Shown here: positions 1-7,118 of the stretch, in pieces
How positions within the stretch are numbered: position 1 is the stretch's first letter
How the letters are laid out: every line of letters starts with the position of its first letter
Source: Marmoricola sp.
GTDB taxonomy: Bacteria > Actinomycetota > Actinomycetes > Propionibacteriales > Nocardioidaceae
Assembly (NCBI GenBank): GCA_030151765.1
Contig: JASLCW010000264.1
Location: forward strand, 1 to 37,610
Direction of reading: 5' to 3'
DNA: 37,610 nucleotides
Program-made: the position numbers and the translations under genes
The notes under the pieces: model-generated
Seen by the model: only the letters and a program-made list of their open reading frames with translations
Database searches by the model: none
Told to the model about the DNA's origin: nothing

Positions 1-67
1 CGTCCTCGACGGCGAGGAAGTCGCCGTAGTAGATGTTCAGGTTCGAGACGTCGATGCTCTTGGCCAT
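1..67 (-). CDS. pstB: Phosphate ABC transporter ATP-binding protein PstB (5' end only)
   Basis: Only the first 22 codons are in the window. They begin ATG-GCC-AAG and read MAKSIDVSNLNIYYGDF, the usual beginning of PstB ending in the start of the A-loop strand (YYGDF, then AVED). The Walker motifs lie outside the window. PstB is the cytoplasmic ATPase that powers the PstSCA phosphate importer. The start is one base after the pstA stop, with a purine-rich AAGGGA inside the last pstA codons as the likely ribosome site, so it is translationally linked to pstA. The identity rests on this short segment plus the operon order pstS-pstC-pstA-pstB, which is typical. Confidence 0.9.
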   Translation of the reverse strand, partial: MAKSIDVSNLNIYYGDFLAVED

Positions 68-68
68 T

Positions 69-1136
69 TCAGTGTCCCTTCTTGGGGGCGAAGACCCGGC
101 CGAGTACCCGGGCCAGCAGGTTCAGCACCAACACGATGATGATCAGCACGAGGGCCGCGCCCCAGGCCATGTTGATGCGCACATCCGGGTTGAGTCCAGG
201 CTGCGTGAAGCTGTAGTAGATGAAGACCGGCAGGCTCGACATCTGGCCGCCGAAGATGTTGGTGTTCACCGAGTCGGTGGCGCCGCAGATGATCAGCAGC
301 GGCGCGGTCTCGCCGATGACCCGGGCGATGGCCAGGGTGACGCCGGTGATGATGCCGGAGAGCGCGGTGGGCAGGACGACCTTCACGATCGTCTTCCACT
401 TCGGCACACCGAGTGCGTACGACGCCTCGCGCAGCTCGTGCGGCACCAGCTTGAGCATCTCCTCGGCCGACCGGACCACGATCGGGACCATCAGCACGGA
501 GAGTGCGACACCGCCTCCGAAGCCGTTTTGTGTTCCGGGGCCGAAGACCAGGCCGAAGAGGGCGTAGACGAAGAGGCCGGCGACGATGGACGGGATGCCG
601 GTCATGACGTCGACCAGGAATCGCAGCGAGCGGGCCAGCCGCGAGTTGCCGCCGTACTCGACGAGATAGATGGCGCTGAGCAGGCCGACCGGGACCGAGA
701 TGATGGCAGCGGTGAGCGTGATCAGCACCGTGCCGAGGATCGCGTGGTAGATGCCACCGGGTACGCCGACCACGTTGCGCATCGACCAGGTGAGGAATTT
801 GCCGTTGAGCTGGGGAGCGCCGTGGCTGGTGACCTGCCACAGCATCGAGATCAACGGGATCAGGGCGATCGCGAGCGCGCCCCAGATCAGCGAGGTGACG
901 AGCCGGTCGGTGGCCGCGCGACGGTTCTCGACCACCCGCGACCACGCCGGAAGCGCGACCAGGTAGAAGATCGCCGCGATGATGACACCGGCGGCGATGC
1001 CGCCGCCCGCGACGAGAGCGATCAGTGCTCCGGCGGCGATCGCGACCACGGCCACCAGCAGCGGTGCCCAGCGGGGCAGCCGGGGCCGGCGCAGGTCCGC
1101 GATGGTGGCCGTCTCGGCGACGAGGGTCTGCGACAT
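69..1136 (-). CDS. pstA: Phosphate ABC transporter permease PstA
   Basis: 355 aa integral membrane permease of the high-affinity phosphate importer. The BPD-transport (EAA) loop is visible as EASYALGVPKWKTI, which contacts PstB. The region with QNGFGGGVALSVLMVPIVVRS and the C-terminal DVRINMAWGAALVLI segment are typical of PstA. The protein is longer than the usual 280-300 residues: about 80 residues with two extra hydrophobic segments (about residues 24-70) precede the standard start of the family. I chose the ATG at 1136, giving MSQTLVAE, because it overlaps the pstC stop as TGATG, a common coupling arrangement. The open frame continues upstream only as a shadow of pstC. Encoded in the pstSCAB operon and presumably induced by phosphate starvation. 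Confidence 0.95.
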   Translation of the reverse strand: MSQTLVAETATIADLRRPRLPRWAPLLVAVVAIAAGALIALVAGGGIAAGVIIAAIFYLVALPAWSRVVENRRAATDRLVTSLIWGALAIALIPLISMLWQVTSHGAPQLNGKFLTWSMRNVVGVPGGIYHAILGTVLITLTAAIISVPVGLLSAIYLVEYGGNSRLARSLRFLVDVMTGIPSIVAGLFVYALFGLVFGPGTQNGFGGGVALSVLMVPIVVRSAEEMLKLVPHELREASYALGVPKWKTIVKVVLPTALSGIITGVTLAIARVIGETAPLLIICGATDSVNTNIFGGQMSSLPVFIYYSFTQPGLNPDVRINMAWGAALVLIIIVLVLNLLARVLGRVFAPKKGH

Positions 1137-2071
1137 CACTTGCTCCTGGTGGTGTCGTAGCGGCCGACGATGGCCCGTGCGGCGAAGTTGACCGCGAAGG
1201 TGATCACGAAGAGCATCAGGCCGCTGAAGATCAGGGCATTGATCTTGACGCCCGTCGCGTCGGAGAAGGTGAGCGCGATGTTGGCCGCGATCGTCGACGG
1301 GTTCGTGGGCGAGATGAGGTTGAACCTCACCACGCCGCTGGCGGACAACACCATGGCGACCGCCATGGTCTCGCCGAGGGCGCGGCCCAGGCCCAGCATG
1401 GCGGCCGAGACGATGCCGGAGCGCGCGTAGGGCAGGACCGCGAGGCGGACGACCTCCCAGCGCGTCGCGCCGAGCGCGAGGGCGGCCTCCTGGTTGAGGC
1501 GCGGGGTCTGGGAGAAGATCTCGCGGGAGATCGCGGTGACGATCGGCAGCACCATGACCGCCAGCACGATGGCGGCGGTCAGGATGGTGCGTCCGGTGGT
1601 CGAGGCGGGGCCCTTGAAGAGCGGGATCCAGCCGAGGTGCGCGGCGAGCCAGTTGTAGATGGGCACCAGCCGCGGGCCGAAGAAGGTGATGCCCCAGAGG
1701 CCGTAGACGACGGAGGGCACGGCGGCGAGCAGGTCGACGACGTACCCGACGACGAGGGCGACGCGCGGGGGCGCATAGTGCGAGATCGCGAGCGCCACGC
1801 CCAGCGCGAGCGGTACGGCGATCAGCAGGGCGATCACGGCCGCGAGGAGCGTGCCGAAGATCAGCGGCCACACGTAGCCGAGGATGTTGGAGTGACCGTT
1901 GAGGTCGGCGGCCTTGGCGCCGAGCGCGGGCGCACCCTGGATGCTCAGGAAGACGGCCACGCCGGCCAGTGCCAGCACGATCAGGAGGCCGGCGCCGCGA
2001 CTGAGGTTGGCGAAGACCAGGTCACCCAAGCGGCGCTTGGGTGACCCGGTCTCTACCGAGGAGGTGGTCAC
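1136..2071 (-). CDS. pstC: Phosphate ABC transporter permease PstC
   Basis: 311 aa membrane permease that pairs with PstA. Visible family features are the opening SPKRRLGDLVFANLSRGAG followed by a first membrane helix (LLIVLALAGVAVFL), the AVPSVVYGLWG segment, and the EAA loop EAALALGATRWEVV. About six membrane helices can be picked out by eye. The start is a GTG at 2071, 11 bases after the pstS stop. A 7-bp inverted repeat covers this start codon and a very strong hairpin covers roughly codons 9-17 (separate entries), so translation of pstC may be held below that of pstS. A weak AAGTGAG is the only candidate ribosome site. Confidence 0.95.
   Translation of the reverse strand: MTTSSVETGSPKRRLGDLVFANLSRGAGLLIVLALAGVAVFLSIQGAPALGAKAADLNGHSNILGYVWPLIFGTLLAAVIALLIAVPLALGVALAISHYAPPRVALVVGYVVDLLAAVPSVVYGLWGITFFGPRLVPIYNWLAAHLGWIPLFKGPASTTGRTILTAAIVLAVMVLPIVTAISREIFSQTPRLNQEAALALGATRWEVVRLAVLPYARSGIVSAAMLGLGRALGETMAVAMVLSASGVVRFNLISPTNPSTIAANIALTFSDATGVKINALIFSGLMLFVITFAVNFAARAIVGRYDTTRSK
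2020..2046 (-). promoter_or_regulatory. Strong hairpin inside the 5' end of pstC
   Basis: Perfect inverted repeat with 12-base arms (ggtcacccaagc at 2020-2031 and its complement at 2035-2046) and a 3-base loop. It lies about 25-50 bases downstream of the pstC start codon in the mRNA. No T-tract follows, so it is not a classical terminator. It could slow ribosomes or trim the polycistronic mRNA, leaving more pstS than pstCAB. Function is inferred. Confidence 0.55.
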
Positions 2072-2082
2072 TGGTCAGTGAC
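2067..2082 (-). promoter_or_regulatory. Inverted repeat over the pstC start codon
   Basis: gtcactg-gt-cagtgac, 7-base arms with a 2-base centre. It occupies the gap between the pstS stop (2083-2085) and the pstC GTG start (2069-2071) and includes the start codon itself. As RNA it would make a short stem masking initiation. Together with the hairpin at 2020-2046 it points to translational control at the pstS-pstC junction. Confidence 0.4.
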
Positions 2083-3165
2083 TCACTTCGCGGCGATCGT
2101 GTCGATGATCGCGGCGGCCTTGCTCTGCAGCGAGGCCGGCAGCGGCGCCGAGCCGGCGGTCGTCGCGGCGGCCTGCTGGCCGGCGGTCGACACGATGTAG
2201 CTCAGGAAGCCCTTGACCTCGTCGGCCTTCGCCTTGTCGTACGTCGGGCAGGCGATCAGGTACGAGGTGAGCATCACCGGGTAGGCGCCCGCGGTGGTGG
2301 TCTTGCGGTCCACCTTGATGGCCAGGTCGCCCTGGGTGCGGGAGGTGTCGATCGGCGAGGCCTCGAGTGCCTTGGCGGCACCCTCGGCGGACGGCGCCAC
2401 GAAGGCGTTGCCGACCTTGACCGAGACCTTGCTGAAGCCGGCAGCCTGGCTGTCGTCGATGTAGCCGATGGCGCCGGCGCCCTGCTTGACGGCGTTCACG
2501 ACACCGGAGGTGCCGGTCGCACCCTCGCCCGACTGGATCGGCCACACCTTGTCGGCGGGGTACTTCCAGTCGGTGGCCGCGGCCTGGGCGAGGTAGTCGG
2601 TGAAGTTCTTGGTGGTACCCGACTCGTCGGAGCGGTGCACCGGCGCGATCTTGGTCGAGGGCAGCTTCACGCCGGCGTTGAGCGCGGTGATCGCCTTGTC
2701 GTTCCAGGTGGTGATCTTGCCGTCGAAGATCTGCGCGATGGTGGCCGCGTCGAGCTTCAGCGACTTCACGCCGGGAACGTTGAAGACGATGGCGATCGGG
2801 CTGACGTAGTCGGGAACCTCGAGCGCGTCGGCGCCACAGCGCTTCTTGGCCGCGTCGACCTCTCCCTTGGTGGGGTCGAGGGCGGCGTCCGAACCGGCGA
2901 AGTCGATCGCACCGGCGTTGAACTGCTCGACACCGGCACCCGAACCCGAGGGGTCGTAGTTGATGGTGATCCCGCTGTGGTCCTTCTGGTAGGCGGCACG
3001 CCATGCGGTCATGGCGGCGTCCTGGGCGCTGGAACCCGCGCCCTTGAGGGTGTTGCTCGACGAGCCACCGCTCTCGTTGCCGGCGCCGCAGGCGCTCAGG
3101 CTGATTCCGAGGACCAGGGCGGCAACACCCGGGAGTGCGATCCGACGCACGGAAGTGCTGTTCAC
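2083..3165 (-). CDS. pstS: Phosphate-binding lipoprotein PstS
   Basis: 360 aa extracytoplasmic phosphate-binding component. A lipoprotein signal is clear: basic VRR, hydrophobic core ALVLGISL, lipobox LSAC with the lipidated Cys at position 26, then a Gly/Ser-rich linker. Phosphate-binding segments of the family are present: GAGSSAQDAAMTAW, the SGSGAGVEQF loop, the GSDAAL segment and RSDESGTTKNFTDYL. The start is a GTG at 3165, 5-6 bases after AGGAGA on the minus strand. A nearer ATG just upstream opens only a two-codon frame (ATG-AAG-TGA), so it cannot be the start. First gene of the operon, with a PHO box about 70-90 bases upstream. Confidence 0.96.
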   Translation of the reverse strand: MNSTSVRRIALPGVAALVLGISLSACGAGNESGGSSSNTLKGAGSSAQDAAMTAWRAAYQKDHSGITINYDPSGSGAGVEQFNAGAIDFAGSDAALDPTKGEVDAAKKRCGADALEVPDYVSPIAIVFNVPGVKSLKLDAATIAQIFDGKITTWNDKAITALNAGVKLPSTKIAPVHRSDESGTTKNFTDYLAQAAATDWKYPADKVWPIQSGEGATGTSGVVNAVKQGAGAIGYIDDSQAAGFSKVSVKVGNAFVAPSAEGAAKALEASPIDTSRTQGDLAIKVDRKTTTAGAYPVMLTSYLIACPTYDKAKADEVKGFLSYIVSTAGQQAAATTAGSAPLPASLQSKAAAIIDTIAAK

Positions 3166-3234
3166 TTCATTCTCCTGTGTTTTCTGGACGATTCGTTGCC
3201 GAAGTTAGGCAGTCGAGGTGTCCCGATAGACCCA

Positions 3235-3256
3235 GCAAGGTGAACGGAGGGTGAAT
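3235..3256 (-). promoter_or_regulatory. PHO box (two 11-bp direct repeats) upstream of pstS
   Basis: On the minus strand two adjacent 11-mers read ATTCACCCTCC and GTTCACCTTGC. They match the GTTCACC-N4 direct-repeat unit known for PhoP operators in actinobacteria such as Streptomyces. A TAACTT at 3202-3207 is a possible -10 element. Expected role: PhoR-PhoP activation of pstSCAB under phosphate limitation. Confidence 0.8.
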
Positions 3257-3334
3257 GGTGGGCGCCCAATAGGCCTCGCCGGAGCGGCGGTGAGAGGGCG
3301 ATCACATGAACGGCGCCCGTATCCACGCGTGTCG

Positions 3335-3399
3335 GGATAGTCCACGACGAAATCGGGCTGAAGAGCCGCGATTTACCCCGGAAACGTCGTGGACTATCC
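3335..3399. repeat. Compound inverted repeat at the end of the mutT1 gene
   Basis: Outer arms are 15 bases and perfect (ggatagtccacgacg at 3335-3349, complement at 3385-3399). Inside, aaatcg/cgattt (3350-3355 and 3369-3374) and ggct/agcc (3356-3359 and 3364-3367) make a nested stem with one bulged base. The mutT1 stop codon (3394-3396) lies within the right arm, so the structure begins as that gene ends. It may act as its terminator although no T-run follows, or be a small dispersed repeat. The rest of 3166-3393 holds the pst promoter. Confidence 0.6.
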
Positions 3400-4272
3400 G
3401 TCCACGTGGTTGATGAGGTGGCGTTCGGTCGCGACCACGCGGCCCTTCCGGTGGTGGCAGACGACCGCCTCACCGGGCGCGAGGGGCTCCTCGGTGATGC
3501 CGAGCAGCTCCAGAACGGCGGGCAGGACCGGCCGATGGGTGCAGAGCGCGGCGGAGAGCCGTCCGCCGAGGAGCTCGCCGACGAGCGGCCGGAAGGCGGC
3601 CGGGTCGAAGTCCTCCTCGCTCAATGCGGCGACCGCCTCGATCTCCAGCCGGCGACCGGCGGACGTGGGGGCGAGGGTCTGCACGCAGCGAGTGCTCGGG
3701 GAGGAGACCAGCCGCCCGACGCCGTACGCCGCGAGGACCGGATCGAGCGCCGCCGCCTGGGCCTCGCCGTACGACGTGAGCGGGCGGAGCGGATCGGGAT
3801 CGGTCCAGGTCCTGCGGGGCTGCGCCTCCGCATGCCGTACGACGACCAGCGCGCTGGTCCGCTTCGGGTGTTCCGCGAAGGTGCTCAGCAGCTGGATGTC
3901 GTCGAGATAGCTGAGCCGCGAAGCGGCCTCCTCGCGCGGCACCCATCGGACGGCGTCGATCTCTTTGTTGGCGATCCACCCCGACACGTCGTCGTCGCCG
4001 CGCACCCGGCCCGACCAGTAGTGCACGGTCTTGGCCCGGCCGCCGGCGACGGCGTACAGCTGGGGCGGCAAGGGCCGGCCCAGCACGACCTGGAGACCGG
4101 TCTCCTCCGCCACCTCGCGGACCGCGGTCGCGGTGACGTGCTCGCCGGGATCCTGCTTGCCCTTGGGGAAGGACCAGTCGTCGTACTTGGGGCGATGCAC
4201 GAGGAGGACCTCGCTGCCCGAACGTCGGGTGACCACGGCTCCGGCGGCGATCACGCCAGCTCTGTCGGGCAT
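3394..4272 (-). CDS. mutT1: Nudix hydrolase / histidine phosphatase fusion (MutT1-type)
   Basis: 292 aa. The N-terminal Nudix domain carries a full Nudix box: G38, E44, R52-E53, E56-E57 and G59 in the stretch GKQDPGEHVTATA...REVAEETG. The C-terminal half (from about residue 140) is a histidine phosphatase (phosphoglycerate-mutase/SixA) domain with the RH motif at R146-H147 in LVVVRHAEAQ. This architecture is that of mycobacterial MutT1, which hydrolyses 8-oxo-(d)GTP and diadenosine polyphosphates; the exact substrate here is inferred. The start is ATG at 4272; the frame is open further upstream but without a better start. It is divergent from the gene at 4352. In M. tuberculosis mutT1 adjoins ppk1; here ppk is about 5 kb away, with the acyl module between. 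Confidence 0.85.
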   Translation of the reverse strand: MPDRAGVIAAGAVVTRRSGSEVLLVHRPKYDDWSFPKGKQDPGEHVTATAVREVAEETGLQVVLGRPLPPQLYAVAGGRAKTVHYWSGRVRGDDDVSGWIANKEIDAVRWVPREEAASRLSYLDDIQLLSTFAEHPKRTSALVVVRHAEAQPRRTWTDPDPLRPLTSYGEAQAAALDPVLAAYGVGRLVSSPSTRCVQTLAPTSAGRRLEIEAVAALSEEDFDPAAFRPLVGELLGGRLSAALCTHRPVLPAVLELLGITEEPLAPGEAVVCHHRKGRVVATERHLINHVDG

Positions 4273-4351
4273 GGCAGTAGTGTCACACCGAACCGGGCGG
4301 CCCAGGAAGCGGGCCGGGAAGCGGCTCGGGAAGGTCCAGGAAGAGGAGACC

Positions 4352-5422
4352 ATGGTGCGCAGGCGATCCCTGATCGGACTCGTCGTCATCGCCCTCGTGG
4401 CCGGTGGTGCGGCAGTGGTGGTCTGGCTCCGCGGTGGCAGCGGCACCGGCCTCCAGCAGGCCGTCGACATGGTGCCGGCCTCCTCGAAGCGCGTCGCCTT
4501 CACCGACTGGGCCAAGGTGCGCTCCGAGCTCGGCGTGAAGTCGATCGACTCGACGCCCGATGAGCTCTCGAACTGGCTCGACCGGGCCTACAACCGCGAC
4601 TACTCCTCCACCTCGAGCATGTCCGACGACGCCGTCGGCATCGACAAGGCCTTCGGCTTCTCGCCGGCCAACGCGGCGTGGGAGGCCTACGCACAGGCCG
4701 ACGCGGGATCGGCGATGGTGTTGCGGATGGATGACGGGGTCAGCTTCGGGCACCTCGCCGACGAGCTCACCTCCGCCGGCTTCACGAAGCCGAAGTCCTC
4801 GACCGGGGTCTGGAAGGGCGGCGCCGACCTGCTGGCCACGATCGACCCGGAGATCTCGCCGGAGCTGCAGTACGTCGTACTCCTGGCTGATCAGCACACC
4901 GTGGTGACCTCGGACAATGCCGGCTATGCGGCCGCGGCAGCCGATGTGGTGCGCGGTAAGGCCTCCTCGCTGGGCGATGCGAACGGTACGTCGAAGGATC
5001 TGGCCGGGCAGGTCGCCGAGCCCGTGTCGGCGGTGTTGTGGGCGCGCGACTATGCCTGCTCCGATCTGGCGATGGCCCAGGCCTCGACCTCGGCGCAGCG
5101 TCAGGCGCAGCAGCTGATCAGCGCCGCCGGCAAGACCAGTGCCCTCTCCGGGCTGCTGATGGCGATGTCCGGCTCGCGGCAGCTCGACGTGGTGGAGGCA
5201 TTCGACTCCAGTGGCCAGGCGAAGGCCAACCTCCGGCCGCGCGCGAAGCTCGCGGTCGGGCCCGCGGTCGGCCGGGGATCGGACAACTTCGCCACGGACT
5301 TCAAGCTGACCGGCTCCCGGACGAAGGGCGCCTCCGTCGTACTCACGCTGGTGCCGCGGGACCCGGCACAGTTCGTCATCTCCGCTCTGTACGACGGCCC
5401 GCTGATCTTCGCGACCTGCTGA
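4352..5422 (+). CDS. Unrecognised membrane-anchored extracytoplasmic protein
   Basis: 356 aa. Residues 1-27 are a signal-anchor: MVRRRSLIGLV followed by a hydrophobic run ending at VVVW. The rest is soluble, rich in Ala, Ser and Asp, with no catalytic motif that I recognise. Recurrent features are phrases such as VPASSKRVAFTDWAKV near the front and YVVLLADQHTVVTSDNAGYA in the middle, which resemble secreted substrate-free lipoprotein-like proteins of actinobacteria. There are two Cys, one at the very C-terminus. The ATG at 4352 follows AAGAGGAG closely. Its stop is only 3 bases from that of the converging gene at 5426. The function is unknown, and the neighbours do not settle it. Confidence 0.75.
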   Translation: MVRRRSLIGLVVIALVAGGAAVVVWLRGGSGTGLQQAVDMVPASSKRVAFTDWAKVRSELGVKSIDSTPDELSNWLDRAYNRDYSSTSSMSDDAVGIDKAFGFSPANAAWEAYAQADAGSAMVLRMDDGVSFGHLADELTSAGFTKPKSSTGVWKGGADLLATIDPEISPELQYVVLLADQHTVVTSDNAGYAAAAADVVRGKASSLGDANGTSKDLAGQVAEPVSAVLWARDYACSDLAMAQASTSAQRQAQQLISAAGKTSALSGLLMAMSGSRQLDVVEAFDSSGQAKANLRPRAKLAVGPAVGRGSDNFATDFKLTGSRTKGASVVLTLVPRDPAQFVISALYDGPLIFATC

Positions 5423-5425
5423 GGA

Positions 5426-6688
5426 TCAGGCTCCGGCGCTCTCGAGCATCCCGGCCAGGGTGCGGTCGAAGCGCTCGCCGATCCGCGCCCGCATCTCGGG
5501 CAAGACCCGGGCATCGTCGGTGGCGAAGTGCTCCACCAGCCGGCCGCCGTAGCCCATCCCGCTGCTGAGCGCGATGTGATTGGGCGAGGGCGCCAGGTGG
5601 CCGTTGATCCAACGCACCCACGACGGATCACTGCCCCGGTCGACGACGCCCATGTTGGTCGAGCTGAAGGCGGGGGGCGCGGCGGCGATCGCCTCGGCCA
5701 TCGCCGCCGCACCCGCTTCCAGGTCGGTGACCTGGGCGACGCGAGCCAGCTGCAGGAAGAGCGCACCGAGACCGTCGGCCATCGACTCGCGGGTGCGCTG
5801 CCGGATCGTCCGGGCCAGTTCCCAGGGTCGTTCGGGATCGACGCGATAGCTGTTGACGATCACGCCGACGTTGAGGCCGGCGGCATCGAGGTTCGCGGCG
5901 TCCGGATCGCGCAGGTCGACCGAGGTGGTCAGGTCGAGGACGCCGGTCGGCGCCTCGGAGAGCTCGGCCGCGGTCGCGGCGAGCCAGGCGGCACTGATCG
6001 AGGCGAGCACGCCGGCCGACTCCGCACGGGCGGCCGCGACGAGTCGTTCGGAGATGCCCTCGGGGAGCTGCACCTGGCGCATCCGGGTACGACGCGGAGT
6101 GCCCGCGTCGGGCCACTGTGCGGGGAGGGGGGCGGCCAGCTCGGTGCGTCGCTCGCGCAACTGGCGGAGCAGCGCGATCCGGGCGCGGCTGTCCGACTCC
6201 CACGGGTAGCTGCGCCCCGGCGCCGGCGCGGGTACGCCGTCGAAGGCCGGCACGGGCTGACCGTCGAGGGTGCGGAGGAAGGCCTGCAGTTCGGCCACGC
6301 CGGTACGGCCGTCCAGGATCGAGTGGTGCGCGACGATCAGCACCCGCGACGTGCCGGTCGCCGGGCTGGCGTAGTAGCGGCAGCGCATCGGCACGTCGAC
6401 GCCGTACGCGATGTCGGCCTCCTCCGAGAGCGCCTGGTCCCAGCGCTCCGGCTCCAGCTCGACGGCCGCGAACTCGGTGGCTCGTCCGGCCGTGTCGGCG
6501 AGGGTCAGCCGGTCCGTGGCGACCAGGCGCGGGATGCTGCGCTCGGCGCAGTAGCGGCGCCAGGTCTCGGCGACGAGGTCCGCGTCGAGGCAGATGTCCA
6601 GCTCGGCGAGGATGAGGACATTCATCGGCCAGGTCGCATCGACCAGTGCGAAGTACTTCTCCGACGGCGTCATCGGACGTTCGGACAC
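5426..6688 (-). CDS. Condensation-domain / PapA-like acyltransferase
   Basis: 420 aa. The motif HHSILDG (residues 121-127) is the HHxxxDG active site shared by NRPS condensation domains, PapA-type acyltransferases and wax ester synthases, with His122 as the expected base. The opening MTPSEKYFALVDATWPMNVL resembles the start of PapA-like enzymes. It is a free-standing enzyme, not joined to a carrier domain. I prefer the GTG at 6688 (VSERPMTPSEK), with GGAG 8 bases upstream, over the ATG at 6673, which has no ribosome site. A TAAACT at 6729-6734 could be its -10. It is divergent from the carrier-protein operon at 6867, and the pairing suggests that it moves an acyl group off that carrier to an alcohol or amine. 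The acceptor is unknown. Confidence 0.8.
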   Translation of the reverse strand: MSERPMTPSEKYFALVDATWPMNVLILAELDICLDADLVAETWRRYCAERSIPRLVATDRLTLADTAGRATEFAAVELEPERWDQALSEEADIAYGVDVPMRCRYYASPATGTSRVLIVAHHSILDGRTGVAELQAFLRTLDGQPVPAFDGVPAPAPGRSYPWESDSRARIALLRQLRERRTELAAPLPAQWPDAGTPRRTRMRQVQLPEGISERLVAAARAESAGVLASISAAWLAATAAELSEAPTGVLDLTTSVDLRDPDAANLDAAGLNVGVIVNSYRVDPERPWELARTIRQRTRESMADGLGALFLQLARVAQVTDLEAGAAAMAEAIAAAPPAFSSTNMGVVDRGSDPSWVRWINGHLAPSPNHIALSSGMGYGGRLVEHFATDDARVLPEMRARIGERFDRTLAGMLESAGA

Positions 6689-6866
6689 CTTGGACGCTCC
6701 GGGATCGCAGGGGTGGGCAGCAGGTCGCAGTTTAGAGGTGCCGCGGGACCTGGTGGGTGCCGTCCGTATTCGGCGATCCGTGCAGTGCGTCACCTCGATC
6801 GCGCATAGCCTGTATCCCGCGCCGTCGTTGGAGAGTTCTCGACGGCCCCTGATGAGAGGAACTGGC

Positions 6867-7118
6867 ATGGCAGCGGACGCCGCACAGGTGCGCGGAGTGA
6901 TCGTCGACTTCCTGGGTCGCGTGGGCAAGGGGGCCGACGAGCTCGCCGACGCCACCGGTCTCTACGGCGACGGCCTCGAGCTCGACTCCCTGGAGGCGGC
7001 GGAGCTCTCGGCCATGCTCGAGGACACCTTCGGGACCGACCCCTTCTCCAGCGCCGAGCAGCTGCCGGAGACCGTCGGTGACGTCATCGCCTTCTACGAG
7101 GTCCCCGCGACCGCATGA
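6867..7118 (+). CDS. Acyl carrier protein (stand-alone)
   Basis: 83 aa acidic four-helix carrier. Ser41 within LELDSLEAAELS is the phosphopantetheine attachment site (DSL motif). This is not the housekeeping AcpP, whose neighbours are fatty acid synthase genes. Here the carrier opens a three-gene operon with an adenylating enzyme and a ketoreductase. ATG at 6867 follows GAGAGGA by 6 bases. The stop overlaps the next start as ATGA. A TAGCCT around 6807 could be the -10 of the operon. Inferred role: it holds an activated acid while it is reduced, then hands it to the divergent condensation enzyme. Confidence 0.9.
   Translation: MAADAAQVRGVIVDFLGRVGKGADELADATGLYGDGLELDSLEAAELSAMLEDTFGTDPFSSAEQLPETVGDVIAFYEVPATA

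Noticed and set aside
33..3243. Long plus-strand frames antisense to pstA, pstC and pstS
   Set aside because: Asp/Arg/His-rich low-complexity translations typical of shadows; the minus strand has full Pst motifs.
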